A DNA stretch of 49,686 bases. It comes from an uncultured Ruminococcus sp. Lineage in GTDB: Bacteria; Bacillota; Clostridia; Oscillospirales; Ruminococcaceae. Of this stretch, positions 8,642 to 17,182 are shown in pieces; positions within the stretch are counted from its first letter, which is position 1, and each line of letters starts with the position of its first letter. The notes under the pieces are model-generated. The model was not told where the DNA came from and did not search any database. It worked only from the letters and a program-made list of their open reading frames with translations. A program made the translations under genes and the position numbers. The stretch lies in contig CALCRR010000155.1 in the NCBI GenBank assembly GCA_937894495.1, positions 1-49,686 of the forward strand, in the 5' to 3' direction.

Positions 8642-9100
8642 ATGATTTTTAAGAGTCATGAAACTGTTATAGTGCCTGACCGTGGAGAAATGCCTGTATG
8701 GTCTGTCGATACCGACACGCAGACGGTCACGCACGTTCACCCTAAAACATTCAATACCGAGGAACACCGCTTTTTCCGTGACTATATCCGCTATCATTTG
8801 CATTTCGTGGAAGATACTGATCCGGACCGCTTGCAGAGACTTGTGGATAATGGGGAAATCTATCAGTACCTCTCCGAGCTTGATACAAAGGTATTTGAAG
8901 CCCTTGACAGCCAGGAGGAGCTTCTGAAAGCGAACAGTTCCGAATATCAGCTTGAACTCGATAAGGGTGATCTCAATGCCGTGGGAGCTATCGGGAACGC
9001 TTTACAGCAGCAAGCGAGGGAAATGGTATTCAATACAATGATATATAGTAAGCGCCAACCAAACCCAACCCCTAAAGAGAAAAGCCGAGGCTTCCAATGA
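8642..9100 (+). CDS. TnpV-like transposon protein, last codons replaced by IS66
   Basis: The protein resembles TnpV-type proteins of Firmicute transposons in its C-terminal half. A YLSELD segment is followed by a helical stretch and ends in QQQAREMVFNTMIY, as TnpV does in RARAREIVNEELIY. This is my recollection of the family, not a search. The IS66 element begins at 9048, so the final 17 residues (SKRQPNPTPKEK and on) are encoded by the IS end. Removing the IS and one duplicate gives ATA TAT AAG TAA, a 136-aa native product. The interruption is therefore very near the end and may not destroy function. Confidence 0.55.
   Translation: MIFKSHETVIVPDRGEMPVWSVDTDTQTVTHVHPKTFNTEEHRFFRDYIRYHLHFVEDTDPDRLQRLVDNGEIYQYLSELDTKVFEALDSQEELLKANSSEYQLELDKGDLNAVGAIGNALQQQAREMVFNTMIYSKRQPNPTPKEKSRGFQ
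9040..9047. repeat. Target site duplication of IS66, left copy
   Basis: GATATATA here is identical to the 8 bases right after the other end of the element at 11801-11808. An 8-bp duplication is the usual length for the IS66 family. Confidence 0.9.
9048..9070. repeat. IS66 terminal inverted repeat, left
   Basis: Begins GTAAGCGCCAACCAAACCC and pairs with the right end in inverted orientation with about four mismatches over 23 bases. Confidence 0.85.
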
Positions 9101-9112
9101 AACCTCGGCTTT
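9081..9112. terminator. Stem-loop terminator near IS66 left end
   Basis: A 10-bp perfect stem AAAGCCGAGG / CCTCGGCTTT with a 12-base loop. It lies past the 3' end of tnpC on the minus strand and can stop transcription from either side. It may also insulate the IS from the upstream host genes. The T-run is weak in both directions. Confidence 0.6.
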
Positions 9113-9194
9113 GATTATTAGAGCCATCTACTTGTACTTTACTACCGGTTACTATACTTCTCTACCAACGGCTGTAACTCTACTTTACAGCCAA

Positions 9195-10829
9195 TTACTT
9201 TACCTCACTGTAAGTTTGCTTACAGTATGGTGGAAGTGCCATGCTCCAAGGCATTACCGATTTAAGCTGTGTTTCAGTTGGATCCGCACCCCACTTGGGC
9301 AGGACGGTCAGCAAGTAAAGCAGATACCCGTACACATCTAACTCGTTTCTTTTGGCTGTTTCGATTATGCTCATGACTGCCGCGCTTGCATCGGCACCTT
9401 TTTCTGTGTCACTAAAAAGGAAATTCTTACGGTTTATTACATAAGGCTTGACAGTTCTCTCGGCAAGATTATTTGTCATTTCAACATCCGGATTGTCAAG
9501 GAACAGATACAGCTTCTCTTTCTGATTTTTGGCATAAGTAACTGCCGTGCCAAGGTTTGAACCTTTGCCCGGTCTGAGTGTATTTATGATCTCATAGGCT
9601 TTGTCGAGCAGCGGCTTCACCTTTTCACGGCGCATCTCCAGTATCTGATCTTCGTTAAACTTTGCTTTCTTAGCATCAGCTTCAAAAGCAAATGCTTTAT
9701 CGATCAGGGCAACTACCTGCGCTGATGGACAAGTGGTATCGCCTTCGGGTACGCAGTCTAAGAACTTACGTCTTAGATGTGAATGGCAGCCCGCATTCTC
9801 AAACTTCCCGATACCGTATGACTGATACCCGTCTGTCTGCACCACTCCCGTGTAATCCCCGAGCAGTTCCTCAACAACTGTTTTTCTGCGGCTGTCCTTG
9901 TAGGTGTACAGCGCTATTTTCTTTGAAGCGCTTGCACCCGTGCAGACTATCCACATCTGACATTTTTTCTTGGAAGGTTTGCCGTCTATCTTCAAGACCC
10001 GTGTGGGAGTTTCATCGGCATTGAGAACAGGCTCACGATAAGTGTTTTCCCAAAACATTTTTATGACCGGTTCAAACCATTTTGCACCCTTTATGACCCA
10101 GTTTGCAAGTGAAGTGCGGTTCAGATAAATGCCCCTCAGCTTCCAGTATTGCTCCTGTCGATACAGAGGTTCTCCGAGCTGATACTTTCTCTGCATTATA
10201 TCCGCGACCAGCGACGGATCGGGCAGCCCCTTTTCGATGACAGCGGCAGGTGTCTTGTTCTCCGCCTTGATTATGTTGGACCTGATCCCATTCTTATCGC
10301 AGTTTCTGCACTTATAGACCTTGCGGTAGTATTCTATCTTGTAGATCTTTTCGGGAATGACCGCAAGCCTTGTTGTCAGATATTCTTCGGTATATTCTGT
10401 AAGAGCATCACCGCACACACCACAGATACGCTGATTCTCGGGCAGATCAAAAACGACCTTTTTGGTTTCAAGGTCTGTTCTTATCTCATTTCTGCCGCGG
10501 TGCTTTCCGGTCTTTGCAGACTTTCTCGTTATCTTTTCTTCGTTAGGTTCCGACAAAGCTAAATTTGACTGTTCTTCGGCTTCATTGAAAAGTCCTTCAA
10601 ATGAAAGCTGACCATCACATAGATATTTACCCTTTTCGCTTTTCTGACCAAACAGCATTTTATTGCGTTTAAGAACAAGCTCGGTAAGATGTTCTATTCG
10701 GAGGTCTTTGTCTTCATTCGATTTCTTTAATTCACTGTTTTCTTTTTCCAGTTCAGCTTTTTTCAATTCAAGTTCGGAACACTTTTTTGCGGCTTCTTCA
10801 TATGCTTTTTTCAGTTCTTCGTATGTCAT
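9195..10829 (-). CDS. tnpC: IS66 transposase TnpC (DDE)
   Basis: The protein is 544 aa, the full length for the family. The N-terminus is a Lys/Glu-rich leucine-zipper-like helix. A zinc ribbon follows (ICGVCGDAL with CRNCD). The catalytic core contains the DDE residues in NADETPTRV, QTDGYQSYG and NLAERTVKPY, and ends with the usual YGYLLYLLTVLP region. AAGGAG precedes the ATG. It cuts and joins the IS ends, acting with TnpA and TnpB. No frameshift or internal stop is seen. Confidence 0.95.
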   Translation of the reverse strand: MTYEELKKAYEEAAKKCSELELKKAELEKENSELKKSNEDKDLRIEHLTELVLKRNKMLFGQKSEKGKYLCDGQLSFEGLFNEAEEQSNLALSEPNEEKITRKSAKTGKHRGRNEIRTDLETKKVVFDLPENQRICGVCGDALTEYTEEYLTTRLAVIPEKIYKIEYYRKVYKCRNCDKNGIRSNIIKAENKTPAAVIEKGLPDPSLVADIMQRKYQLGEPLYRQEQYWKLRGIYLNRTSLANWVIKGAKWFEPVIKMFWENTYREPVLNADETPTRVLKIDGKPSKKKCQMWIVCTGASASKKIALYTYKDSRRKTVVEELLGDYTGVVQTDGYQSYGIGKFENAGCHSHLRRKFLDCVPEGDTTCPSAQVVALIDKAFAFEADAKKAKFNEDQILEMRREKVKPLLDKAYEIINTLRPGKGSNLGTAVTYAKNQKEKLYLFLDNPDVEMTNNLAERTVKPYVINRKNFLFSDTEKGADASAAVMSIIETAKRNELDVYGYLLYLLTVLPKWGADPTETQLKSVMPWSMALPPYCKQTYSEVK

Positions 10830-10981
10830 AAAAAGCGCTCCTTTTCTTGATTTTTTCAGTGGTTCCCGATACTTTAATTATACCACAAACCGCCCGATTT
10901 TTCAAGAAAAAGAACGCTTTTCACTGCTTTCCGGGCAGAGAAATATTGTCAACTTTTATGTGCAGATTTAGTGTTGGATAT

Positions 10982-11338
10982 TCAGCATATATCCACACCA
11001 CCGCTGATCTTTTTTATTGCTTTCGGCTGGTCGATAGACAGCCCCTGAATCAGCCATATGAATTGCTCTCTCGTAATATCCCTTACCTCTTGTTCGTTGC
11101 GTGGCCAGTTGAAACGACCATTTTCAAGCCGTTTGTAGAACAGCAGAAAACCGTCACCCTCCCACAGTAGTGCTTTCAGTCGATCCCTGCGCCTTCCGCA
11201 GAACAGGAACAGGCTATCCGAGAATAAGTCGAGATCAAACTTCCGCTGTACGATAGCAGCAAGGCCATCAATAGATTTTCTCATATCCGTATGCCCGCAC
11301 ACGATGTAGATATTGGCAGCTGACAGTTCTTTCAGCAT
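10982..11338 (-). CDS. tnpB: IS66 accessory protein TnpB
   Basis: This is the 118-aa IS66 Orf2 type protein, recognised by GHTDMRKSIDGLAAIV, a LFLFCGRRRDRLKALLW stretch and the LENGRFNWP segment. TnpB is required with TnpA for IS66 transposition, though its exact role is unknown. The gene overlaps tnpA by 7 bases, which suggests translational coupling. A gap of about 150 bases separates it from tnpC. Confidence 0.95.
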   Translation of the reverse strand: MLKELSAANIYIVCGHTDMRKSIDGLAAIVQRKFDLDLFSDSLFLFCGRRRDRLKALLWEGDGFLLFYKRLENGRFNWPRNEQEVRDITREQFIWLIQGLSIDQPKAIKKISGGVDIC

Positions 11339-11706
11339 TGGCTCAGTCCCCGAAGCAATGCGAGCACAATATCTCCGGATATATTCTGAGGCAGCTCGAT
11401 CTCGATGCCGTTCTTGCGAATCATTATCTTATCCTCACAACTGCATTCCTTCACTGCATTCGCGATAACCGAATTGCTCGCATCCGAAACAGCAGCGGAA
11501 ACACTTACCGGAACGATACTCTGATTTTCGCTTCCTTCGATAAGCTCGGTTCTGATCACATTCAACCTTTTGTAGTAGGTACTGATATTGATGCCGTTCT
11601 CATTACACCATTCTTCGACTTTCTTTCCGCTGCTCTGACATTCCTGTACCATTGCCGCCCATTCCTTGTGACGCACCTGCTTTTTTATCTCGCGTATTCT
11701 TCCCAT
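11332..11706 (-). CDS. tnpA: IS66 accessory protein TnpA
   Basis: This is a 124-aa protein with an N-terminal HTH of the transposase-8 kind (WAAMVQECQSSGKKVEEWC, NGINISTYYKRL) that should bind the IS ends. The C-terminus carries the family's IEIELP motif. It is the first gene of the IS operon, with its start behind an AGGAGT site, and lies close to the right terminal repeat. Confidence 0.9.
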   Translation of the reverse strand: MGRIREIKKQVRHKEWAAMVQECQSSGKKVEEWCNENGINISTYYKRLNVIRTELIEGSENQSIVPVSVSAAVSDASNSVIANAVKECSCEDKIMIRKNGIEIELPQNISGDIVLALLRGLSQC

Positions 11707-11777
11707 GATATCTTACTCCTTTCAGGTTTCGATTTGCCTTCAGAGTAATTATATCATTTTTTTGTCACTTTGTCATT

Positions 11778-11800
11778 GGCTGGGGGTGGTTGGCGGTTAC
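11778..11800. repeat. IS66 terminal inverted repeat, right
   Basis: Ends GGCGGTTAC on the plus strand; read inward it begins GTAACCGCCAACCACCC. Matches the left repeat except at about four bases. Confidence 0.85.
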
Positions 11801-11808
11801 GATATATA
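11801..11808. repeat. Target site duplication of IS66, right copy
   Basis: GATATATA, identical to 9040-9047. Confidence 0.9.
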
Positions 11809-11820
11809 AGTAAACATTAG

Positions 11821-11853
11821 TATAGCCGTTCAGCAGATTGCCGAACGGCTATA
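11821..11853 (+). terminator. Rho-independent terminator, originally of the TnpV-like gene
   Basis: An 11-bp perfect stem TATAGCCGTTC / GAACGGCTATA with a 11-base loop, followed by TTATTT on the plus strand. Without the IS66 it would lie just past the TnpV-like stop codon, so it was probably that operon's terminator before the insertion. It also faces the convergent minus-strand operon that ends at 11859. Confidence 0.75.
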
Positions 11854-11858
11854 TTATT

Positions 11859-12455
11859 TCACATTCTGTAGCGAACTTTGATTGTTTTTACTCCTTCTCT
11901 ATTTATCGAATCTACACATCCTCCAGCAACTTTCATCATTCCCGTTACACTTGCATTGTTGTGTGCAATACAGATCGGAATTATATGCACATCAATACCT
12001 ACGGGGGTGGCTTGACCCTGTGGATCTGTCAGCTGCATATGACCGACGACCATCTGAGTGTGACTGCAATCAACCTGTCCCTTTACACTGCACATCAATA
12101 TTTCACCCGTCAGGTCAGCCCATACCTGACTCCAATTGCCTGAATGACGCCAAAAAATCGGCTGCAAATGGTTAGGGTCTAATGGCCCGTAATAACTATC
12201 TCCGGTACTGCCGATAACATTCCAAATCGGAGTACCGTTCAATATAAAATCAAAATCAATAAATGTTGAAGTCAATGGAACAGCAACAATACCGTCTGCA
12301 TATTCTTCATCAGAAAACTCGGAATTATAAAGTTCTGAAAACACAAGCCCGTTATCAGTCTCCTTGTATAAAACCCAAGCATCCTTCAGCAAATTTTCAG
12401 AGAGCTGTAAACCCTGTCCTGCTGCCGTCATAGGCATTTCCATTCTTCTTAACAT
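11859..12455 (-). CDS. Hypothetical protein, third gene of beta-rich operon
   Basis: The predicted protein is 198 aa, beta-rich, with no signal peptide or transmembrane helix. It has a Trp/Tyr/Pro-rich middle and a few cysteines. GAAAGGAG precedes the ATG. It follows the 1038-aa gene by 21 bases and ends just before the shared terminator region. I recognise no family. Its fixed place behind two beta-rich proteins suggests a shared structure or complex. Confidence 0.6.
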   Translation of the reverse strand: MLRRMEMPMTAAGQGLQLSENLLKDAWVLYKETDNGLVFSELYNSEFSDEEYADGIVAVPLTSTFIDFDFILNGTPIWNVIGSTGDSYYGPLDPNHLQPIFWRHSGNWSQVWADLTGEILMCSVKGQVDCSHTQMVVGHMQLTDPQGQATPVGIDVHIIPICIAHNNASVTGMMKVAGGCVDSINREGVKTIKVRYRM

Positions 12456-12476
12456 AATTTACTCCTTTCGCAACCG

Positions 12477-15400
12477 TCACTCATACTTATAATACTCTTC
12501 AAGCTGTTCAAGCATTTCGCTGATCTGACTGTCATTTACAGGATTTGTATATGTGGACGGAGCATCTTTATACACTTCTTCTGCTTTTTTTCTAAGCTCG
12601 GAAACATACTTATACAGGTCACTGTCATAATACTCCTGATAAGTACCTCTGTATCCCATGATACGGTTGATCTCTGTTCTTCTGCTCTGTCTTGCCGAGC
12701 GTATCTCCGATTTGTGAGCTTGCAGACGGTCGATAAGTGTCCTAAGCTCCTCCGAGCGTTTCACAGCTTCATCATACTGCTCTACGGCATTGGCAGCTTT
12801 CATTGCTTTCAGCGAATGTGCGTTTTCAGAGGTGATAACTCTAAGCTCATCAACGGTATCTTTCAGATCGTCAAGATGTGCTGCACGGCTTGCAATGTCA
12901 GCATTGACAGCGATAGACGAAATTGTTTCAAGGTATTCAAGCTCCGCTGCTTCAAACTCCTGCGCACTTTCTCCGAACATAGAGTAGTACATTTCGTGTG
13001 CCGCTGTCAGCATTTCTCTGTTTCGTGACAGAGCATCGAGTGCATCATCAAGTACAAGATCGGGAGTATCATCAGCAATTAACCTCAAAGGCTGTTTGTA
13101 AGGAACACTTGACAATTCGCCGTTTTCGAGGTCTTTCATGTCACTTGCGGTCTTGTCGGAAAAGCTGTCCGATATGCTGCCGATACCCTTGTTTATATCA
13201 CCTGCAATGTCATGTTCCATGCTCCATGAACAGTTATATTCCTTGCCAAGCACTACAAATTCAGCCGTAAATGCAAGTGCAGCCCTTGATGTGCCGGCTT
13301 CTGCATAGGCTGTCAGTTTGCGGATAAAGAAGATCGAAGTCACAGAGGTTATCACGCTGTTGATTGCTTTGAGTACACCCTCACTCAGCCTTCTGGCAAA
13401 CTCGACTGCCGCTTCGGCAACGGTCAGCGCAGCTTCGGCTATCGCAACAGATGCAATCAACGCGCCTATTGCGATCTCAATTCCGGCTATTTCAATTCCG
13501 TAGGGGACTGCATATACAAGCCGTTTCCAGAAGCCCATTCTTGAAAGCTCATTCCTCAGCGAATCCACCTTACGTCTGAGAGAGTTTACTTCATCATAGA
13601 GCTTGTATACCTTTGATTTGGCATTTTCAAGGGACTGCTTTGCGCTGTTGACCTTTTCACGGCATTTATCCACCGCATACATCAGTTTTTTCGAGAAACT
13701 GTTCAGCTTTTCTTCAAGCCCGTATGTGTCAAAAGAGATAAAAACACTTACTCCTGCACCGGTATATGCGGGCGCAAAGACATTTGAATAGCTTGCGCTC
13801 AGGCTCACCTTTGTTGTCATGCCGAGCAGAGAGCTTTCCAAATTGACAATAATCGAGCCTTGCTGATAATAAAGCTGTGCCTGTTCGGAGAAAAGACCGT
13901 TCAGTATAGAAATTTTGCCGTCAAAATAGAATGACACATCATTTTTTGAAGCCTGTAGATAGAATACGACTCCGTCACTTCTTTTATCAATAAAATGATA
14001 TAAAAGGCTATTTTGCGGCAGAGGGATAGGACTTTCTCTGCTGAAATCGGAGCTTGTGATCTTCACAAAGCCCAGGTCAATATCCGACAGCATTGCAAAT
14101 GCAAGAACTCCCTCGTTCTTCCTGAATGAAAACAGTGCTTTTATATCAACATTGAACACCCATATTTTTGCACAGAAAAATATTCCTGCACTTACTACGC
14201 TGCCATCCGCAAGAGTAAAACTTTCGGCAACATCGGAATAGTAAAACTGGGGTCTTAAAGATAGTTTTCCGTTTTCATCAATGTAATAATGCCGCATTCT
14301 GGACTTATCCACAAGCGAATAGCCTTTGTCGCTCTTGATCTGCCCCAAAGCAACAGAATTGGCACTCAGTTTAAATTCCACGTCGGCTACATTCTGATTG
14401 AAATGCTCGACTATCGCAGGAATATCCCTGTTATTCAGAATATCCGTTCTGAAATTATTTCTGAAATTAAAATCAAAATTGTCTATTCCTATAATATCAA
14501 GCGATTCAATCCCCGAAAAGGTAGTACCTGTGATACTTTCAAAAAGGTCTGAAAATTTGAGTGTACCTGTTGAAAAACTGAGAAGCTGAGGTTTCACTAC
14601 CTCTCCGTATATCGCAAGCTGCACCGCACCATATAGGTACAATTTACGGAGAAACATTTCTCCCGAAAGTCCGAAGATAAGTCCGTTTTTACCTAATCCA
14701 ATGGTCAGTCCGGCAGAGCCTAAATAGAATTCACCGAACAGATTGACAGGGTTATCCGCTAAGGCTGCTGCCGAAAGCATAACGTTTTCGGGGGAAAGCT
14801 GACAGCTTATGCCAAAGCTGAGTTCGGGTACAAAAGAAAATCTGAAATTTCCGTATGCATTGAGTGATGTGCTGTTTCCTGCCTGCGCCTGAAAATACAG
14901 CTTTTCTACCGTCAGTACATTGTTCTGAATTTTCGGTACGGATAATGCAAAATAGGCATCGTTATCATTTTTTCCTGCAAAGAATGCCAGTCTGTCAATG
15001 CCGAGGAGCTGATACATAAAATCATTGATAAAGCTCTTGTGTTTGCTGAAATCATAATCGGCATAAAGGCAAAAGCCGCCCTCGGAATACAGATCATCGG
15101 GCGGCACGATAACATACTTATTATTATCAGAAAGCAATCTCCCAATGTCAAGAGCCGCACCGCTTGAAGCGTAGAAATACAGCTCATTCAGACCGAAAAG
15201 CTCTTTTGCTTTCTGAATGTAGTAGGTAAGCCCGTCTGATGATTTTTCGTCTGTGATCTCTATCAGTACTGCAGAGCCGATGTCCGTCATTTTTATCAGC
15301 GACAGCTTTACGGCATCGGTGTTGATCTTCAGGAACTCATGGTCATAGCTGTTTCCAAAGGACACTTCTGCCGAAATATCTGTCAGGAAATCCGGCATAA

Positions 15401-15593
15401 CAGGAGCAAGAGTGTCTGCAAGGTCTTTGCTGACCAAGCCAATCAGCTCGGCAGCGTTTTCATGCTCGACTGACACCTTGCCCTGTATGCAGTTCTGTCC
15501 TCGCTGTCTGCTATACGAAGCGATAGCATCATAACCGAGTACCTTACCTCTGATACCGATACTGAGTGAGAAATCTTTGATCTCATTGCTCAT
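12477..15593 (-). CDS. 1038-aa beta-rich protein with coiled coil and hydrophobic helical segment
   Basis: No family is recognised with confidence. Residues 1-630 are dominated by short amphipathic beta strands with Gly/Asn turns. A charged helical coiled-coil spans about 635-700. Next is a hydrophobic helical stretch (around IGALIASVAIAEAALTVAEA, about 710-770) that could insert in a membrane. The last ~230 residues are acidic and helical. There is no N-terminal signal peptide. The very N-terminus (LSIGIRGKVLG) resembles that of the 174-aa protein upstream (LSVGIRFMLMG). The gene follows that one by 15 bases. A large structural or pore-like component is inferred, not shown. Confidence 0.65.
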   Translation of the reverse strand: MSNEIKDFSLSIGIRGKVLGYDAIASYSRQRGQNCIQGKVSVEHENAAELIGLVSKDLADTLAPVMPDFLTDISAEVSFGNSYDHEFLKINTDAVKLSLIKMTDIGSAVLIEITDEKSSDGLTYYIQKAKELFGLNELYFYASSGAALDIGRLLSDNNKYVIVPPDDLYSEGGFCLYADYDFSKHKSFINDFMYQLLGIDRLAFFAGKNDNDAYFALSVPKIQNNVLTVEKLYFQAQAGNSTSLNAYGNFRFSFVPELSFGISCQLSPENVMLSAAALADNPVNLFGEFYLGSAGLTIGLGKNGLIFGLSGEMFLRKLYLYGAVQLAIYGEVVKPQLLSFSTGTLKFSDLFESITGTTFSGIESLDIIGIDNFDFNFRNNFRTDILNNRDIPAIVEHFNQNVADVEFKLSANSVALGQIKSDKGYSLVDKSRMRHYYIDENGKLSLRPQFYYSDVAESFTLADGSVVSAGIFFCAKIWVFNVDIKALFSFRKNEGVLAFAMLSDIDLGFVKITSSDFSRESPIPLPQNSLLYHFIDKRSDGVVFYLQASKNDVSFYFDGKISILNGLFSEQAQLYYQQGSIIVNLESSLLGMTTKVSLSASYSNVFAPAYTGAGVSVFISFDTYGLEEKLNSFSKKLMYAVDKCREKVNSAKQSLENAKSKVYKLYDEVNSLRRKVDSLRNELSRMGFWKRLVYAVPYGIEIAGIEIAIGALIASVAIAEAALTVAEAAVEFARRLSEGVLKAINSVITSVTSIFFIRKLTAYAEAGTSRAALAFTAEFVVLGKEYNCSWSMEHDIAGDINKGIGSISDSFSDKTASDMKDLENGELSSVPYKQPLRLIADDTPDLVLDDALDALSRNREMLTAAHEMYYSMFGESAQEFEAAELEYLETISSIAVNADIASRAAHLDDLKDTVDELRVITSENAHSLKAMKAANAVEQYDEAVKRSEELRTLIDRLQAHKSEIRSARQSRRTEINRIMGYRGTYQEYYDSDLYKYVSELRKKAEEVYKDAPSTYTNPVNDSQISEMLEQLEEYYKYE

Positions 15594-15608
15594 TACCGAT
15601 CACCGACT

Positions 15609-16133
15609 TTAATACGCTTCGGGTTCAATAAGAGCCATATGTTCAAGGACTTTCGTTCTCTGGGTGTTCCAGATGTTGAAGCTCAGAGAGTCCACATTGA
15701 ATATCTTAATATCCTTCGGCAGCAGCTCATCGGCAATGATCTGGAGTGAAAGGGCATACTCCACGCTCTTATCCTCCTTGCCGTCCTTTGTCTCTGACTT
15801 GATATTCAAAAACAGCATTTTCAGGCAGAACTTGATCTTGCTCCAATCAAGCTGAACAGGCTCGTCTGTTTCGGCAGCCAGTGCAAGCTGAACATCGTCC
15901 CCGACCTTTTTCTTAATATCGTCCTCGGTAAGACCGCCGCCTGCCATTTTGTTGAATTCCGCCACGATCTCCGAAACGGAGAGCTGAACATTGTTGTCAA
16001 GGTTTGACGGAGCAAGGAAGATCGCATAGCCGTTCGTGGTCTTTTGGTAGTATGCGCTGAGGTCAACACCCATGAGCATAAATCTGATGCCTACCGAAAG
16101 CTGGGGCTTTTCGTAAACTGCTAAAGTTTTCAT
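15609..16133 (-). CDS. 174-aa protein related to the 1038-aa protein's N-terminus
   Basis: This protein has alternating beta strands and helices and no membrane segment. Its start, with LSVGIRFMLMG and an SAYYQ strand, parallels the opening of the 1038-aa protein, as does a following SVSEIV-type helix. This suggests a shared domain, perhaps the interface. AGGTGTTC lies before the ATG. It is the first gene of the operon, behind a 27-base inverted repeat at 16175-16201 and the HTH gene. No family recognised. Confidence 0.6.
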   Translation of the reverse strand: MKTLAVYEKPQLSVGIRFMLMGVDLSAYYQKTTNGYAIFLAPSNLDNNVQLSVSEIVAEFNKMAGGGLTEDDIKKKVGDDVQLALAAETDEPVQLDWSKIKFCLKMLFLNIKSETKDGKEDKSVEYALSLQIIADELLPKDIKIFNVDSLSFNIWNTQRTKVLEHMALIEPEAY

Positions 16134-16174
16134 CTGAACACCTCCATGTTCTTTTACTGTGTAACTTGCATTTT

Positions 16175-16201
16175 GAAAGATAGAGAAATGTACTATCTTT
16201 C
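16175..16201. promoter_or_regulatory. Inverted repeat in the operon leader, likely operator
   Basis: GAAAGATAG and CTATCTTTC form perfect 9-base arms around AGAAATGTA. It lies between the HTH gene and the 174-aa gene, where a regulator of the beta-rich operon would bind. It could instead form an RNA hairpin. A TATACT-like -10 lies close by on the minus strand, but no good -35 was found. Confidence 0.5.
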
Positions 16202-16256
16202 ATTTACAGTATATCACATGGAGTTTCAAAAAAAGCGGTACAAAATTTTGACTTTT

Positions 16257-16909
16257 TTAAATTTGTCTTGTCATTAAAAGAGGAACTCCCATTTTTTCAA
16301 GAGTCTCATTTATCGAAAAAATCAGAAGTTCCTCATTTGTTTCACGATGTTCTTTTGTCAGATACCATTTAACAACTACATCACCGATAATGCTGTCGGA
16401 CAGGCAGTAGCCGTATTTGCGGAGAATAGAATCGGTTTCGTCAGCACTTTTTCCAAGAACAATGGCTAACGCAATGATCGTCTGTTTTGCAGGAATTTCA
16501 TGTCTGTATCGTCTCAACATACGCTCACTGACCATTGCTTTCCTGCACAAGTCTCTCAGTTTGCCCTTATATCCGAGCGTTTCTATAATATCTCCGCCCT
16601 CAAATTCAAGTGATAGACCTGCGCTTTTGGCGAGAGCTTCGGCTTGTATATCAGAAAGAGCAAATAACTCTACTGCATTATTAATCACAGCATATACAGA
16701 ACCTTTGGACTGTGTGCTATGGGAATTTTCAGACCAATAGGAAATATTCTGCTTTGTACAGCCAAGCAGAGAATATACTTTCTGTAAAGTTAAATGACGT
16801 TCTTTTTAAATAGCTCCGCATACTCACGGAGCAAATCTGTAAACACAGGCTCTAAAATAAGATTTCGCTCTGAAAGCCATGCATTGATGTACTTATGCTT
16901 TATTGTCAT
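16257..16909 (-). pseudogene. HTH transcriptional regulator with frameshift near its start
   Basis: The ATG at 16909 has AAGGAG at good spacing and encodes about 36 residues (INAWLSERN onward to FKK) before the frame runs to a stop. A different frame continues with a clear HTH (TLQKVYSLLGCTKQNISYW) and a C-terminal domain that includes LRDLCRKAMVSERMLRRY. The two join perfectly if the A-run at 16803-16807 (T5 on the plus strand) had one more base. A GTG at 16688 inside the second frame would give a protein lacking the HTH. This could be a real mutation or a base-call error. The family is probably an XRE-like regulator, but this is inferred. Confidence 0.65.
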
Positions 16910-16957
16910 AGAATGTCTCCTTTCAGCCTTGATTACGATGGGAACAAAGCTATACGA

Positions 16958-17137
16958 TCATGATACAGTTTTATCAGCTTTGGCTTTATCATCATCCAAC
17001 AGTGAACGTATAAATTCGCTCACAGTCCTATACCCTTGTGCCGCTGCACGTTTCATAAATTCCTCACGCTCTGCCGGTGTTACCCTGACACGAATGATGA
17101 ATTCTTTCTTGTTTTCGGGTTCTTTTATGTTTGCCAT
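16958..17137 (-). CDS. Small ribbon-helix-helix protein
   Basis: The 59-aa protein starts behind GGAGGTATAAA. It has a beta strand FIIRVRVTP, then helix EREEFMKRAAAQ, a turn and helix SEFIRSLL: the ribbon-helix-helix fold seen in plasmid MobC-type or CopG-type proteins. A DNA-binding regulator or antitoxin-like role is likely. It lies 45 bases beyond the first helicase gene and just before the HTH gene on the same strand. A longer frame upstream has no ribosome site. Confidence 0.7.
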   Translation of the reverse strand: MANIKEPENKKEFIIRVRVTPAEREEFMKRAAAQGYRTVSEFIRSLLDDDKAKADKTVS

Positions 17138-17182
17138 TTTATACCTCCGTATGTATCGTGGTGATTGCGGATATTCGTACAA

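Larger units (their letters stand above)
9048..11800 (-). mobile_element. Complete IS66-family insertion sequence, 2753 bp
   Basis: The ends carry imperfect inverted repeats starting GTAA(G/C)CGCCAACCA at 9048-9070 and 11778-11800, with about 19 of 23 bases matching. The inside holds the three IS66 genes in order tnpA, tnpB, tnpC on the minus strand. A perfect 8-bp GATATATA duplication flanks it. All genes are open over full length, so the element looks recent and potentially active. It lies inside the last codons of the TnpV-like gene and separates that gene from its own terminator at 11821. Confidence 0.92.

Noticed and set aside
10149..10562. Plus-strand frames within the IS66 region
   Set aside because: They run opposite to tnpC, which has complete family motifs; they are shadows.
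16795..16815. Programmed -1 frameshift in the HTH gene
   Set aside because: In the reading frame the site is TTT AAA AAG and a slip would pair lysine tRNA with TAA, so it is not a canonical slippery sequence. A mutation or sequencing error is more likely.
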